NCBI GenBank assembly: GCA_031549665.1
Contig: JAVBPJ010000010.1
Span: forward strand, 24,722 to 88,721
Length of the DNA: 64,000 nt
Reading direction: 5' to 3'
Origin: Rikenella sp031549665
GTDB taxonomy: Bacteria; Bacteroidota; Bacteroidia; Bacteroidales; Rikenellaceae
The notes below the pieces were generated by a model. That model searched no databases, had not been told where the DNA came from, and worked only from the letters and a program-made list of their open reading frames with translations. The translations under genes and the position numbers were made by a program. Position 1 is the first letter of the stretch. The number at the start of each line of letters is the position of its first letter. This document shows positions 25,831 to 34,446 of the stretch, piece by piece.

Positions 25831-26865
25831 ATGGCAGACGAAAAAAAAGCCCCCAAAACCAAACCCGAAATTCCGGCCGAAAAACTCAAAGTGCTTCAGG
25901 CCGCCATCGATAAACTCGAAAAAGACTACGGCAAGGGAACCATCATGCGGATGAGCGACCGTCCCGTGGCCGACGTTCCCGTAATCTCGTCCGGATCGAT
26001 CGGCCTGGACAGCGCCCTGGGCATCGGCGGCTACCCCAAAGGCCGCATCGTTGAGATTTATGGTCCCGAATCGTCGGGGAAAACCACCCTGGCCATCCAT
26101 GCCATTGCCGAAGCCCAAAAAGCCGGAGGCATTGCCGCCATCATCGACGCCGAACATGCCTTCGACCGCTTTTACGCCGAAAAACTGGGCGTGGACGTGG
26201 ACAACCTGCTCATCTCGCAGCCCGACAACGGGGAGCAAGCCCTTGAAATCGTCGACCACCTGATCCGTTCGAGCGCCGTCGACGTGGTGGTGATCGACTC
26301 GGTGGCCGCCCTGACCCCCAAGTCCGAAATCGAAGGCGAGATGGGCGAGGCCAAAGTGGGCCTGCAGGCCCGTTTGATGTCGCAAGCCCTGCGCAAACTC
26401 ACCTCGAGCATCAGCAAAACGAACACCTTGTGCATCTTTATCAACCAGTTGCGCGAAAAAATCGGGGTTATGTTCGGCAATCCCGAAACCACCACCGGCG
26501 GGAACGCCCTGAAATTCTACGCCTCGATCCGGATCGACGTTCGCAAAGGAACCGCCCTCAAGGACGGCGAAGAGGCCACCGGAAACCGCACCAAGGTGAA
26601 AATCGTTAAAAACAAGATGGCCCCGCCGTTCAAAAAAACCGAATTCGACATCGTTTTTGGCGAGGGGATCTCGAAAGTGGGCGAAATCATCGACATCGGC
26701 GTCGAGAGCGGGCTGATCAAAAAAAGCGGCTCGTGGTTCTCGTACGGCGATCAGAAACTGGGGCAGGGGAGAGACGCCGTGAAGGCCGCCCTGCTCGAAA
26801 ATCCAGCCCTGGCCGACGAACTCGAAACCAAAGTACGCCAGCAGCTTGCCAAGTCCAACGGCTGA
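25831..26865 (+). CDS. recA: Recombinase RecA
   Basis: The 344-residue protein catalyses strand exchange in homologous recombination and activates the SOS response. It shows Walker A GPESSGKTT (about 78-86), Walker B VVVIDSVAAL, the L1 loop region EGEMGEAKVGLQARLMSQALRKL and the L2 region NQLREKIGVMFGNPETTTGGNALKFYAS. The N-terminus (LDKLEKDYGKGTIMRMSD) is canonical, with an extra Lys/Pro-rich lead of about 20 residues. The order bcp-recA-rel with one orientation is seen here. A hairpin 28 nt after the stop probably ends the transcript. Confidence 0.97.
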   Translation: MADEKKAPKTKPEIPAEKLKVLQAAIDKLEKDYGKGTIMRMSDRPVADVPVISSGSIGLDSALGIGGYPKGRIVEIYGPESSGKTTLAIHAIAEAQKAGGIAAIIDAEHAFDRFYAEKLGVDVDNLLISQPDNGEQALEIVDHLIRSSAVDVVVIDSVAALTPKSEIEGEMGEAKVGLQARLMSQALRKLTSSISKTNTLCIFINQLREKIGVMFGNPETTTGGNALKFYASIRIDVRKGTALKDGEEATGNRTKVKIVKNKMAPPFKKTEFDIVFGEGISKVGEIIDIGVESGLIKKSGSWFSYGDQKLGQGRDAVKAALLENPALADELETKVRQQLAKSNG

Positions 26866-26892
26866 TAACGGGCGTTTAAAAACAACATCGAT

Positions 26893-26929
26893 AAACGGGC
26901 CGGCTACTGATCGAAAGAGCGGCCCGTTT
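26893..26929 (+). terminator. Hairpin after recA
   Basis: AAACGGGCCGGCT (26893-26905) pairs with AGCGGCCCGTTT (26918-26929), with one bulged G and a 12-nt loop. The trailing T run is short, so termination may be incomplete. The next gene, rel, has a weak -7-like TACCTTAG at 26962-26969. Confidence 0.5.
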
Positions 26930-26988
26930 GCCGTAAGGCGGTAAATCGTCGAAAAAATAACTACCTTAGGGCTTGAAATTGCCCCGCT

Positions 26989-29235
26989 ATGGCCGACGAA
27001 ATTCACACCAAAGAGCAGAACGAAAAAGACGACCAACTGGTTCAGGCGCAGTTCGACGAACTGTTCGAACGTTGTGCGCCCATCTGCCACGGCCAGGAGG
27101 ATTACGACCGCATCCGGCAGGCGTTCCAGTTTGCCAACGAAGCGCACCGGGGGGTCAAACGCCGCTCGGGCGAACCCTACATCACCCATCCGCTGGCGGT
27201 GGCCCGGATCGTGGTGGTCGAGATCGGCCTCGGCGTGAAATCCGTGCTGGCGGCCCTGCTGCACGACGTGGTGGAGGACACCGACTACACGGTCGAAGAC
27301 ATTGAACACCATTTTGGAGCCAAAGTGGCCTCGATGGTGGACGGGCTGACCAAGCTGGAGGGGGCCTTTTCGCAAGATATTTCGCAACAGGCCGAGAACT
27401 TCCGTAAAATGCTGCTCACCCTGTCGGACGACATCCGGGTGGTGCTGATCAAAATCGCCGACCGGCTGCACAACATGCGCACGCTGGGTTCGGTGTCGCG
27501 GCACAAGCAGATGAAAATCGCCTCGGAGACCATTTACCTGTTCGCTCCGCTGGCCCATCGCCTGGGCCTGTACGCCATCAAGACCGAGTTCGAGAACCTG
27601 AGCCTGAAGTACCGTTTCCCGGAGGAGTACGACGAAATTGAGCGCAAATTGGCCGAGACCGAAAGTCAGCGGACGCAGTTTATCGAAAAGTTCGCCCCGC
27701 CGCTGATCGCCAAACTCAAGGAAAACAACATCGAATTCGAGCTGTCGGAACGGGTAAAGTCGATCTACTCGGTCTGGAAAAAGATGAAACAGAAACAGGT
27801 TACGTTCGAAGAGATCTACGACCTGTTCGCCATCCGGATCGTCTTTAAGCCCTCGCCGCTGATCCCCGAAAAGTCGCAATGCTGGCACATTTACTCGCTG
27901 ATTACCGACGTGTACAAGCCCAAGCCAGACCGGATCCGGGACTGGGTAAATATCCCGAAAGCCAATGGATACGAGGCTCTTCACTGCACCGTGATGGGGC
28001 CGGAAGGTATTTGGGCCGAAGTGCAGATCCGTTCGGAGCGGATGGACGAAATCGCCGAACGGGGCTTTGCGGCGCACTGGAAGTACAAATCGAGCAAGGA
28101 GGGAACGGGGTCGAACAGCGACAACGAACTCGATCAATGGCTCGCCAAGCTGCGCGAGGTACTCAACAACCCCACCGAGGACGCCGTGGAGTTTATGGAC
28201 AACTTCAAGATGAACCTGCAGGTGTCCGAAATTGTGCTGTTTACCCCCAGCGGCGAGTCGCGTACCCTTCCGAAAGGCGCGACGGTGCTGGATTTTGCCT
28301 ACGAAATCCACTCCAAAATCGGGAATCATGCCATCGGGGCCAAGGTGAACTACAAAATCACCCCGCTGTACGAAGAACTCCACACCGGCGACCAGATCGA
28401 GATACTCACCTCGCACAACGCCCACCCGCAAGTGGAGTGGCTCGACCACGTAACCACCGCCAAGGCGCGAACCCACATCAAGCAGTTCCTCAAAAAAGAG
28501 AATGCGGGGAACGTGCAGCGTGGCCAGGAAATCCTCGACGCCACGATGAGACAACTTGGTATTCCGTTGCAAGCCAGGGTTTTCCGAAAGCTCCTTCCGG
28601 CCTATCACTGCTCGAACAAGGGCGAATTTTACAGCAAACTCGGCGCGGGGATCATCAAACTCGAAGGAGTCGAAAAAATCCTGAAACAGAACGCCGCCAA
28701 TAAGATCATCAAGTACTGGACGCTCCAGTTCTCCAATACGTTCCGCCTGTTGGGCAACGACGACAAAAAGAAGCAGCGCAGCCAGGAAAAAGCCGCCTCG
28801 CCCGAGTACAAATACGTCATGGCGCAGTGCTGCAACCCCATTCCGGGCGACGAGGTGATCGGATTCAGGGTCGAGGACGACAAGGTGGAGGTACACAAAA
28901 AGAACTGCCACAACGCCGTGAAACTGTCGGCCCAACACGGCGATCGCATCGTTCCCGCCAAGTGGTCGAGCGAAAAAATCATGTCCTACCTGGCCGTTAT
29001 CGAAATCCGCGGCATCGACCGCATCGGCATCCTGTACGACGTATCGAAGGTGGTAAGCGGTGAACTGAACGTGAATATCAGGGAGTTGCACGTACACAGC
29101 CACGACGGGATATTTCAGGGAACCATCAGCCTGTATGTGCGGAGCAGCGACGACCTGAAGCTGATTATGGAAAAAGTCAAGGCCATCAAGGGCATCGAAA
29201 AGGTAAATCGGGCCGAAGCTCCGGAGGTAGATTAA
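26989..29235 (+). CDS. rel: Bifunctional (p)ppGpp synthetase/hydrolase (Rel/SpoT family)
   Basis: The 748-residue protein makes and degrades (p)ppGpp in the stringent response. The hydrolase HD domain is intact (THPLAVARIVV; LLHDVVEDTDY with H92-D93; RLHNMRTLGS). The synthetase domain carries KSIYSVWKKMKQKQ, YDLFAIRIVF and YEALHCTVMGPEG. The regulatory half contains a TGS domain (VLFTPSGESRTLPKGATVLDFAY), a zinc-finger-type segment (AQCCNPIPGDEVIG; HKKNCHNAV) and a final ACT domain (EIRGIDRIGILYDVSKVV). All expected domains are in order, so both activities are likely. The short membrane-anchored gene follows after 11 nt. Confidence 0.95.
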   Translation: MADEIHTKEQNEKDDQLVQAQFDELFERCAPICHGQEDYDRIRQAFQFANEAHRGVKRRSGEPYITHPLAVARIVVVEIGLGVKSVLAALLHDVVEDTDYTVEDIEHHFGAKVASMVDGLTKLEGAFSQDISQQAENFRKMLLTLSDDIRVVLIKIADRLHNMRTLGSVSRHKQMKIASETIYLFAPLAHRLGLYAIKTEFENLSLKYRFPEEYDEIERKLAETESQRTQFIEKFAPPLIAKLKENNIEFELSERVKSIYSVWKKMKQKQVTFEEIYDLFAIRIVFKPSPLIPEKSQCWHIYSLITDVYKPKPDRIRDWVNIPKANGYEALHCTVMGPEGIWAEVQIRSERMDEIAERGFAAHWKYKSSKEGTGSNSDNELDQWLAKLREVLNNPTEDAVEFMDNFKMNLQVSEIVLFTPSGESRTLPKGATVLDFAYEIHSKIGNHAIGAKVNYKITPLYEELHTGDQIEILTSHNAHPQVEWLDHVTTAKARTHIKQFLKKENAGNVQRGQEILDATMRQLGIPLQARVFRKLLPAYHCSNKGEFYSKLGAGIIKLEGVEKILKQNAANKIIKYWTLQFSNTFRLLGNDDKKKQRSQEKAASPEYKYVMAQCCNPIPGDEVIGFRVEDDKVEVHKKNCHNAVKLSAQHGDRIVPAKWSSEKIMSYLAVIEIRGIDRIGILYDVSKVVSGELNVNIRELHVHSHDGIFQGTISLYVRSSDDLKLIMEKVKAIKGIEKVNRAEAPEVD

Positions 29236-29246
29236 CACAACGAACT

Positions 29247-29711
29247 ATGGGCGTTTTCTTTGTTCAACTGTTGGTATTTGTGGTGCTGATTCTCTACGCG
29301 GTTCGCAAGGGAGCGCGCCGCCGCGCGGAGCAACACGAGAACTTTCCGCTGCCGAAGAACACGCGCCACGCGGAGCAGTACGAAAACTTTCCGTTCCCCA
29401 AACAGGGAGCGAATCGTCCGATCCTTGCCGGCGACTCTCCGGATTTCCCCGAGTCGTCCGACCCTCACCGAGAATTTCAGCCACAGGCAGCCGTTCGTTC
29501 CGAAAAATCGTCTCATCGGAAGAAAGGGCAGGAACGGTCCCTCGACCGTCCTTCGGCGGAAGAGGGAATACGGGTAACCGACTCTTTCGACTCGGATACA
29601 CACCTGTCTGCCGCCGAGGAATCCCGCGAGGGGATTCATGTGGATCTTCCCATGGCGGTGATTTACAGCGAAATACTTCGTCCCAAGTTCAAGGACGACG
29701 AATGGACATAG
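29247..29711 (+). CDS. Small membrane-anchored protein of unknown function
   Basis: The 154-residue product has one N-terminal membrane segment (about 3-19, VFFVQLLVFVVLILYAV) followed by a charged, low-complexity region. Residues about 25-51 hold a tandem duplication of AEQ-H/Y-ENFP-L/F-PK. The C-terminal DLPMAVIYSEILRPKFKDDEW resembles the end of short conserved Bacteroidota membrane proteins I know only as hypothetical. Codon use is like that of rel, and the ATG lies 11 nt after the rel stop, so translation is plausible. There is no enzymatic motif. Confidence 0.6.
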   Translation: MGVFFVQLLVFVVLILYAVRKGARRRAEQHENFPLPKNTRHAEQYENFPFPKQGANRPILAGDSPDFPESSDPHREFQPQAAVRSEKSSHRKKGQERSLDRPSAEEGIRVTDSFDSDTHLSAAEESREGIHVDLPMAVIYSEILRPKFKDDEWT

Positions 29712-29793
29712 CCCTGCCGTCCGCCCTCTGGGTTCATTTCGGGCCGCGGATTCGGCAGAAGAAATCGACACCGTAACCTAAAAATCAATAGCA

Positions 29794-30183
29794 ATGGCAT
29801 CCATATTCACGCGCATTGTACAGGGCGAGATTCCCTGCTACAAAGTCGCCGAAAACGACCGCTACCTGGCGTTTCTCGACATTCATCCCCTGACGGAGGG
29901 GCACACCCTCGTGATTCCCAAGCAGGAAGTGGACAATTTGTTCGACCTGGAGCCGGACGTGTTGAGCGGACTGATCCTGTTTTCTCAGGAAGTGGCCCGC
30001 CAATTACGCGCTGCGGTTGCCTGCAAGCGAATTGGCCTCGCGGTGATCGGCCTCGACGTGCCGCACGCGCACATCCACCTGATCCCGATACAAAACAGCG
30101 ACGACATGAACTTCAACCGTCCCAAGCTGGAACTGACTCCGGATCGATTCGAAGCGATCCTGCAGCGTATCCGGGCGAAATAG
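29794..30183 (+). CDS. HIT-family protein (histidine triad nucleotide hydrolase)
   Basis: The 129-residue protein has the triad H91-A-H93-I-H95-LIP that hydrolyses AMP-lysine-type phosphoramidates or dinucleoside polyphosphates. The N-terminal SIFTRIVQGEIPCYKVAE and FLDIHPLTEGHTLVIPK are characteristic of the HINT branch. The C-terminus is slightly longer than minimal HINTs. It lies 82 nt after the preceding gene and is followed by a very strong terminator that closes this plus-strand block. Confidence 0.93.
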   Translation: MASIFTRIVQGEIPCYKVAENDRYLAFLDIHPLTEGHTLVIPKQEVDNLFDLEPDVLSGLILFSQEVARQLRAAVACKRIGLAVIGLDVPHAHIHLIPIQNSDDMNFNRPKLELTPDRFEAILQRIRAK

Positions 30184-30205
30184 CCCATAGGTAAGCGTTG
30201 TAACC

Positions 30206-30250
30206 GGCAGCGAGGGAGATCGAAATTTCGATCTCCCTCGCTGCCTTGTT
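30206..30250. terminator. Perfect 40-bp palindrome with T run
   Basis: Positions 30206-30225 and 30226-30245 are exact reverse complements (20 bp each, no spacer), with core GAAATTTC and arms beginning GGCAGCGAGG. TTGTTTTT follows on plus. It closes the HIT gene and marks the change from GC-rich core genes to AT-rich DNA. Confidence 0.8.
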
Positions 30251-31035
30251 TTTCATGTAATCACTTGGTTTCGTGTTGATTATCGAGAATTTGATTCTTC
30301 AAGACACCTTTTCCTATTTTACTTTGGTTGTATCATTGCTGATAAATATTGACAATAACCCATTCTTACACCCTCCAAGCATGCCCTTGTTTATCTCGGG
30401 CCTAGTCTCTATAGGGAGGGTTCGATAAGTTTTATCACTTATTTGCCTCCTTGGTAGTTCTCTGCTTTGAGTCATGCGAGAAGATCTCGCCTGTTGATTG
30501 ATCATTTGAACGTGTCGGGATTTTCCGGCAGTCGAGTCGGGCATCGTTTCGATTTTTAAATGTGGTGGATGTTGAACCGCCACGATCAAAGGTTGTCAAA
30601 ACAGGTTGGCCGAAAAAATGGATGGGAAGAGATCGGCGAGAGGCGGGAAAGGAGAGGTGGAATTTCGGGTCAAAAACAGGTCGAAAAATCAAGCATTTTC
30701 GGTAGAGTAGGGGTGAGAAGTGTAAATTTACAAATGAAACACGCACAATAACCACGCACACAAAATCAATTTTTCATATATGTAAGTATGCTATTTTTCA
30801 GCATTTAACATGCGGTTACATAAAGTGTATTTCAATGAATTAAGTTGTCAATTGCCGATAAACATACATATGAACGATAACCACAACAATAATTAAATCG
30901 CAAGTACTGTAATATCAGTCTATTACATGATTTACATGCAAAATTGATTCGTTAATACGGAAGAGACAGATAAAGCAATGCCATGCCGTAATAGATGACG
31001 CGAAGAAGGAAATTACAAGTGTAACTTGCAAAAAG
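30251..31035. promoter_or_regulatory. AT-rich region with several TTACA/TGTAA dyads
   Basis: No convincing gene is present. Several dyads based on TTACA/TGTAA are seen: palindrome TGTAAATTTACA (30721-30732), TGTAATA-N6-TATTACA (30908-30927) and TTACAAGTGTAA (31013-31024, 11 nt upstream of the -33 element of the regulator gene). Single half-sites occur around 30255, 30780 and 30812. The pattern suggests binding sites for the adjacent XRE regulator, but this is inference. Confidence 0.45.
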
Positions 31036-31066
31036 TTGCTAAAGACAAAAAAAGAGGGTATGTTTG
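31036..31066 (+). promoter_or_regulatory. Promoter TTG-N20-TATGTTTG of the XRE regulator
   Basis: A TTG at 31036-31038 and the exact -7 box TATGTTTG at 31059-31066 are 20 nt apart, the classical Bacteroidota arrangement. The box overlaps the alternative TTG start at 31064, so the gene must start later, at ATG 31088. Confidence 0.7.
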
Positions 31067-31087
31067 TGGAGAGAAAAAATTACAACA

Positions 31088-31696
31088 ATGAAAGATCGAT
31101 TGGCCGAATTCCTGAAAAAACAAGAACTTACAGCTGTCAAGTTTGCCGAGATCATGGAAGTGCAACCCTCCAGCATATCGCACCTCCTGGCGGGACGTAA
31201 TAAGCCTAATTTTGAGTTTATTGCCCGCATGATCCTACGATTTCCAGAGTTGAATCCCGACTGGATATTAAATGGCCAGGGAACGATGTATCGATCCAAC
31301 GGAGAGGAAAGGGATGGGGGACTCCCCCGAAAACCCGCCGAAAATTACAACCGTAACGGTGAGTTATTCGATCAAGAAGCCCAAGAGAGGGGAGCTTCGA
31401 GGATTACAAATGTAATCAACACGAAAGGAGAAGAAACCAGCAGTCACAACGGAGATTTTTCGAGTAATAATAGAGTAGAAAACCTATCAAAAATAACTGA
31501 TAATGAAGAATTTAATGGATCGAATCAGTCAATTACAAACGTAACTATTCCTTCTTTGGAGCCTGTTGCATCTGTTCATGAAAAACAGGTGAAAGGAGAG
31601 GATTTCCCGGCCATCTCCGCCAACTTGGAGCAAATAGTCCTGTTCTACACCGACCGTTCGTTTCGGGTCTATCACAGGGAAGAGGAGTCGCAATGA
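31088..31696 (+). CDS. XRE-type helix-turn-helix transcriptional regulator
   Basis: The 202-residue protein has an N-terminal HTH domain: LAEFLKKQELTAVKFAEIMEV, then the recognition helix region SSISHLLAGRNKPNFEFIARMILRFPELNPDWILNG (about 1-65). This is a very common Bacteroidota type. The rest is Asn/Ser/Glu-rich and probably disordered, ending in a short folded segment (SANLEQIVLFYTDRSFRVYHRE). The DNA carries three TTACAANNGTAA dyads inside the coding part and one just upstream of the promoter, suggesting autoregulation. It stands alone between AT-rich gaps at the border of the polysaccharide locus. Whether it controls that locus is unknown. Confidence 0.82.
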   Translation: MKDRLAEFLKKQELTAVKFAEIMEVQPSSISHLLAGRNKPNFEFIARMILRFPELNPDWILNGQGTMYRSNGEERDGGLPRKPAENYNRNGELFDQEAQERGASRITNVINTKGEETSSHNGDFSSNNRVENLSKITDNEEFNGSNQSITNVTIPSLEPVASVHEKQVKGEDFPAISANLEQIVLFYTDRSFRVYHREEESQ

Positions 31697-32333
31697 CGCC
31701 CCTAAAATCCCTTAATGTTATGTTAAATTTATAAGTAGAGGAGTAATTTCCTCTGTCGAGTTGCCCCATGTTTCCATTCAACGCACTGATTTTCAGTAAT
31801 AAAAAGAGCTATTTAGGATTGAAGGCAAGTCTACCAATAGTTCTTCTCACGCTTCTTGTTTGCGGTTGTCGATGACTTCCGCTGTTTTGCGGAAGATTTT
31901 TTTGCACCTCTCCCGTTTAAAGGGATATTTTGTCGAGTCAGTACAATTCTCGTCGTGCATGGTTTGACACCTCAATCACGGACTGCGACATTCAAATTTT
32001 TAATAATCAGGGAATTAGAGTTTCTATTAGACCATATTAGGGGAGGCGATAAATCCCCGCCAATTCCAAGAATAAGCCAAGAACCCAGTGTCCCGTCTTT
32101 GTTTCTATAATCACTCTGTAAATCATCATTATTTATATTATGTAAAATAATCAAAATAAAAGGGAGGAAATGATATACGTTGGGGGGTTATGAATAGAGA
32201 GGTGGTGATGGAGAAAATAGAATAGAAATGCATGGGCCGTGTACATTATTTGTGTACACGGCCTACTTCTTCGCCTCTGCCGGAGTGAATGAGGTTGAAG
32301 AACCACATTCGCTAATGGGACACGACGAAGTAT
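31697..32333. other. AT-rich gap between the regulator and the polysaccharide locus
   Basis: Only short open frames without recognisable features are present. The one at 31856-32110 (84 codons) has no plausible family or ribosome binding site. Apart from the hairpin at 32235-32263 nothing is recognised. The base composition is AT-rich like the regulator flanks, consistent with the edge of a variable locus. Confidence 0.6.
32235..32263 (-). terminator. Hairpin closing the polysaccharide locus
   Basis: GGCCGTGTACA (32235-32245) pairs perfectly with TGTACACGGCC (32253-32263) around a 7-nt loop. It lies about 70 nt after the stop of the last minus-strand gene, and the following minus-strand bases are T-rich. 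It most likely ends the long polysaccharide transcript. Confidence 0.65.
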
Positions 32334-33542
32334 TTACATTTTACAGTCGAGGTATTGACCTTTTTCCTTGTGGTCGAAATTTCCCAGGAATTCTTTCATG
32401 ATAGCCACGATTTGTTCTTTTGAGGGTTCAGCCACGGTAAAGGCTGTGGTAAGTTCCTCGAACAGGCGGTCGATTTCGGCCACGGGACGCGGATGTATGC
32501 CTGTAACGACGCCCAACGAGCTGTAACGCTGCATATCGGTGCTCTCGGTGGCGGTAAAGAACTCTTCATACTCTTTTTCACCCGTGGTGTTGCTGGCTGA
32601 AAAGTAGACGGGGTAGTTGTTGCTTCCCTCTTGTAACGCCGCCGCTCGCTCGATGGCTTCGGCCTCGCTACCGCACTCTTGGGCGTGGTAACCCAGTTCA
32701 TGCAATAACCGCACGGCCATTTCCGCGAAGGTCATGACTTGAGCCTTGTTGAGTTTTGGAAAATAGACTTCCCCACTCTGCCCCAGGATGCAGGCGAGCA
32801 TGCAGATTTGACCACTCTCGTCGGGCGAAACGAAGTAGCGCGTCAGGTCGTTGGGCGCTGCGAGCGGCTGGCTTTTCTCGATGCGACGCAACCATCCGTC
32901 AGGCAGGCTTCCATTGCTGAATGCTACGTTGGCAAAACGGGCTGTGGTGATGGGCAGTCGATCGCTGTACGCCATGATCATGTCTTCCATGATTTTCTTC
33001 GACCCGCCCATGATATTCACGGGGTTAGCGGCTTTGTCGGTCGAGACACAGAAAAAGTGCCTTGGCGGGAATTCGAGCAACAGATCGAGGAGCTTGCGCG
33101 CGCGAAGCACGTTGTTTTCGAGCAGTGCCTGCACCGAATAAATGTCTTTCTCGCTGCGCACGTGTTTGTGAGCCGAGAAGTTGGCTACAATGTCAAAGCC
33201 ACCGTAGTGTCGGAACATTTTTTCGAACACGGGGTCGGCAAAGTTCATCGGGTAGGTCACATAGTCGGCAGGGAGGTACATTCCGGCGGTTGAACGCAGG
33301 TCGCGCGTGAGTTCGGTGAGACCATTCTCGCTGATGTCAACGACCACTACCCTACCCGGTCGAAATGGCAGTAGGGCTCGCAGGAACGATGATCCGATGG
33401 TTCCTGCGCCGCCAATCACCAGAACGGACCGTCCTTCGATTTCGGCGGTTAGTTGTTGACGATTTGCTTCGATGTCGGGCGCGAACATGGATGTGGTGCG
33501 GCCCGTGACGTGTTGGTTTATGAATTTTCGGAGGTCGAACAT
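32334..33542 (-). CDS. NDP-sugar 4,6-dehydratase (polysaccharide biosynthesis SDR, CapD/FlaA1 type)
   Basis: The 402-residue protein has an extended-SDR fold: NAD-binding VLVIGGAGTIGSSFLRAL (about 40-57), NFSAHKHVRSEKD (about 116-128) and the active-site STDKAANPVNIMGGSKK (about 165-181). The usual catalytic Tyr is Met, giving the Ser-Met-Lys triad known from WbpM/PglF-type dehydratases. It likely converts UDP-GlcNAc (or the GDP analogue) to the 4-keto-6-deoxy sugar. As the only 4,6-dehydratase in the locus it is the best candidate for the LegB step that feeds the LegC-type aminotransferase. It is the last gene of the minus-strand locus. Confidence 0.82.
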   Translation of the reverse strand: MFDLRKFINQHVTGRTTSMFAPDIEANRQQLTAEIEGRSVLVIGGAGTIGSSFLRALLPFRPGRVVVVDISENGLTELTRDLRSTAGMYLPADYVTYPMNFADPVFEKMFRHYGGFDIVANFSAHKHVRSEKDIYSVQALLENNVLRARKLLDLLLEFPPRHFFCVSTDKAANPVNIMGGSKKIMEDMIMAYSDRLPITTARFANVAFSNGSLPDGWLRRIEKSQPLAAPNDLTRYFVSPDESGQICMLACILGQSGEVYFPKLNKAQVMTFAEMAVRLLHELGYHAQECGSEAEAIERAAALQEGSNNYPVYFSASNTTGEKEYEEFFTATESTDMQRYSSLGVVTGIHPRPVAEIDRLFEELTTAFTVAEPSKEQIVAIMKEFLGNFDHKEKGQYLDCKM

Positions 33543-33588
33543 GATTAGTTGGTTGTAATTTGCGAAGGTGTATTCTATGGTTGGCGTA

Positions 33589-34401
33589 TTAGCGCAGTAG
33601 TTTGTAGTATATGAATTTGCGAATTTTTCCGGGTATCACCCTTACGGGAAAACGCAACAACACGTTTTGCAGAAAGGTAGCCCAACCAAAAAGTCCACGT
33701 TGTCGCAATAACCACATAAGACATACTTCATTTGTAGCGTGTTTCCACCCTCCGCGCCGCTTAATCATTTCAGGCGAAGTGCGATATAATAGCAGACTTT
33801 GTTGTATGTTATAGAACTTGTAGTCGTTCAATACGAGCCGTGCCCAAAGATAATAGTCTTCGAAGAGCGGGAATGGTTGGTAGCCGCCAACGGCGAGTAT
33901 GTCGCTGCGTCGAAACATAACGCTTGGATGGTTCATTGGCGAGCGAGTGCGGCAATAGTTGGCAAGCTCTTTTGGGGTTTCGGGTAGGCGACGTTGCGAG
34001 ACGACGTTATCGGGTGTTACTTCGAATTCGTCGATCCATGATCCTACGACAGATAATTCGGGATGTTCTTCAAACGTAGTTACTTGCTGCTTGAAGCGCT
34101 CGGGTTTTGATATATCATCACTGTCCATTCGTGCTACCAGTTCGTGACGGCAATGTTTTAGCCCTTCGTTTAACGCCCCCCCCAAACCGAGGTTGATAGG
34201 CAAGGTTACTATGTTGTAAATATTAGGATTGGCATCAACGAATTGTTGTACCATGGCATCAAGTTCTGGAGTGAGCGGACCGTCTTTGACAAGAACGATT
34301 TGTGCAGGCCGGAGTGTTTGGGCAGTGGTTATGCTCTCGAGGGCTTGGCTCAGGTATTCGACTCGTTCGCGGTGGTATACGGAGATCAGGACTGAAAACA
34401 T
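33589..34401 (-). CDS. Family 2 glycosyltransferase
   Basis: The 270-residue GT-A enzyme has the GT2 features FSVLISVYHRERVEYLSQALESI, a nucleotide-sugar-binding ILVKDG and GLGGALNEGLKHCRHELVARMDSDDIS with the DSDD metal motif (about 95-98). The C-terminal region is the helix pair common to polysaccharide GT2 enzymes. No membrane segments are seen, so it probably acts at the cytoplasmic membrane face on the lipid-linked repeat unit. Donor and acceptor cannot be inferred. Confidence 0.87.
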   Translation of the reverse strand: MFSVLISVYHRERVEYLSQALESITTAQTLRPAQIVLVKDGPLTPELDAMVQQFVDANPNIYNIVTLPINLGLGGALNEGLKHCRHELVARMDSDDISKPERFKQQVTTFEEHPELSVVGSWIDEFEVTPDNVVSQRRLPETPKELANYCRTRSPMNHPSVMFRRSDILAVGGYQPFPLFEDYYLWARLVLNDYKFYNIQQSLLLYRTSPEMIKRRGGWKHATNEVCLMWLLRQRGLFGWATFLQNVLLRFPVRVIPGKIRKFIYYKLLR

Positions 34402-34446
34402 TGGGTTGATTTAGCGAGGCTGTGCAAAAAGGTGTACGCGCGTAAA

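Noticed and set aside
25801..29238. A 1145-codon open frame on minus
   Set aside because: Antisense to recA and rel, both unmistakable. Composition-driven shadow frame.
30314..30761. Short open frames at 30314-30589, 30435-30761 (minus) and 30560-30751 (plus)
   Set aside because: They overlap one another on both strands, lack family features and lie in AT-rich regulatory-looking DNA.
31856..32110. 84-codon open frame between the regulator and the polysaccharide locus
   Set aside because: No ribosome binding site, promoter or recognisable domain. Biased hydrophobic composition compatible with chance.
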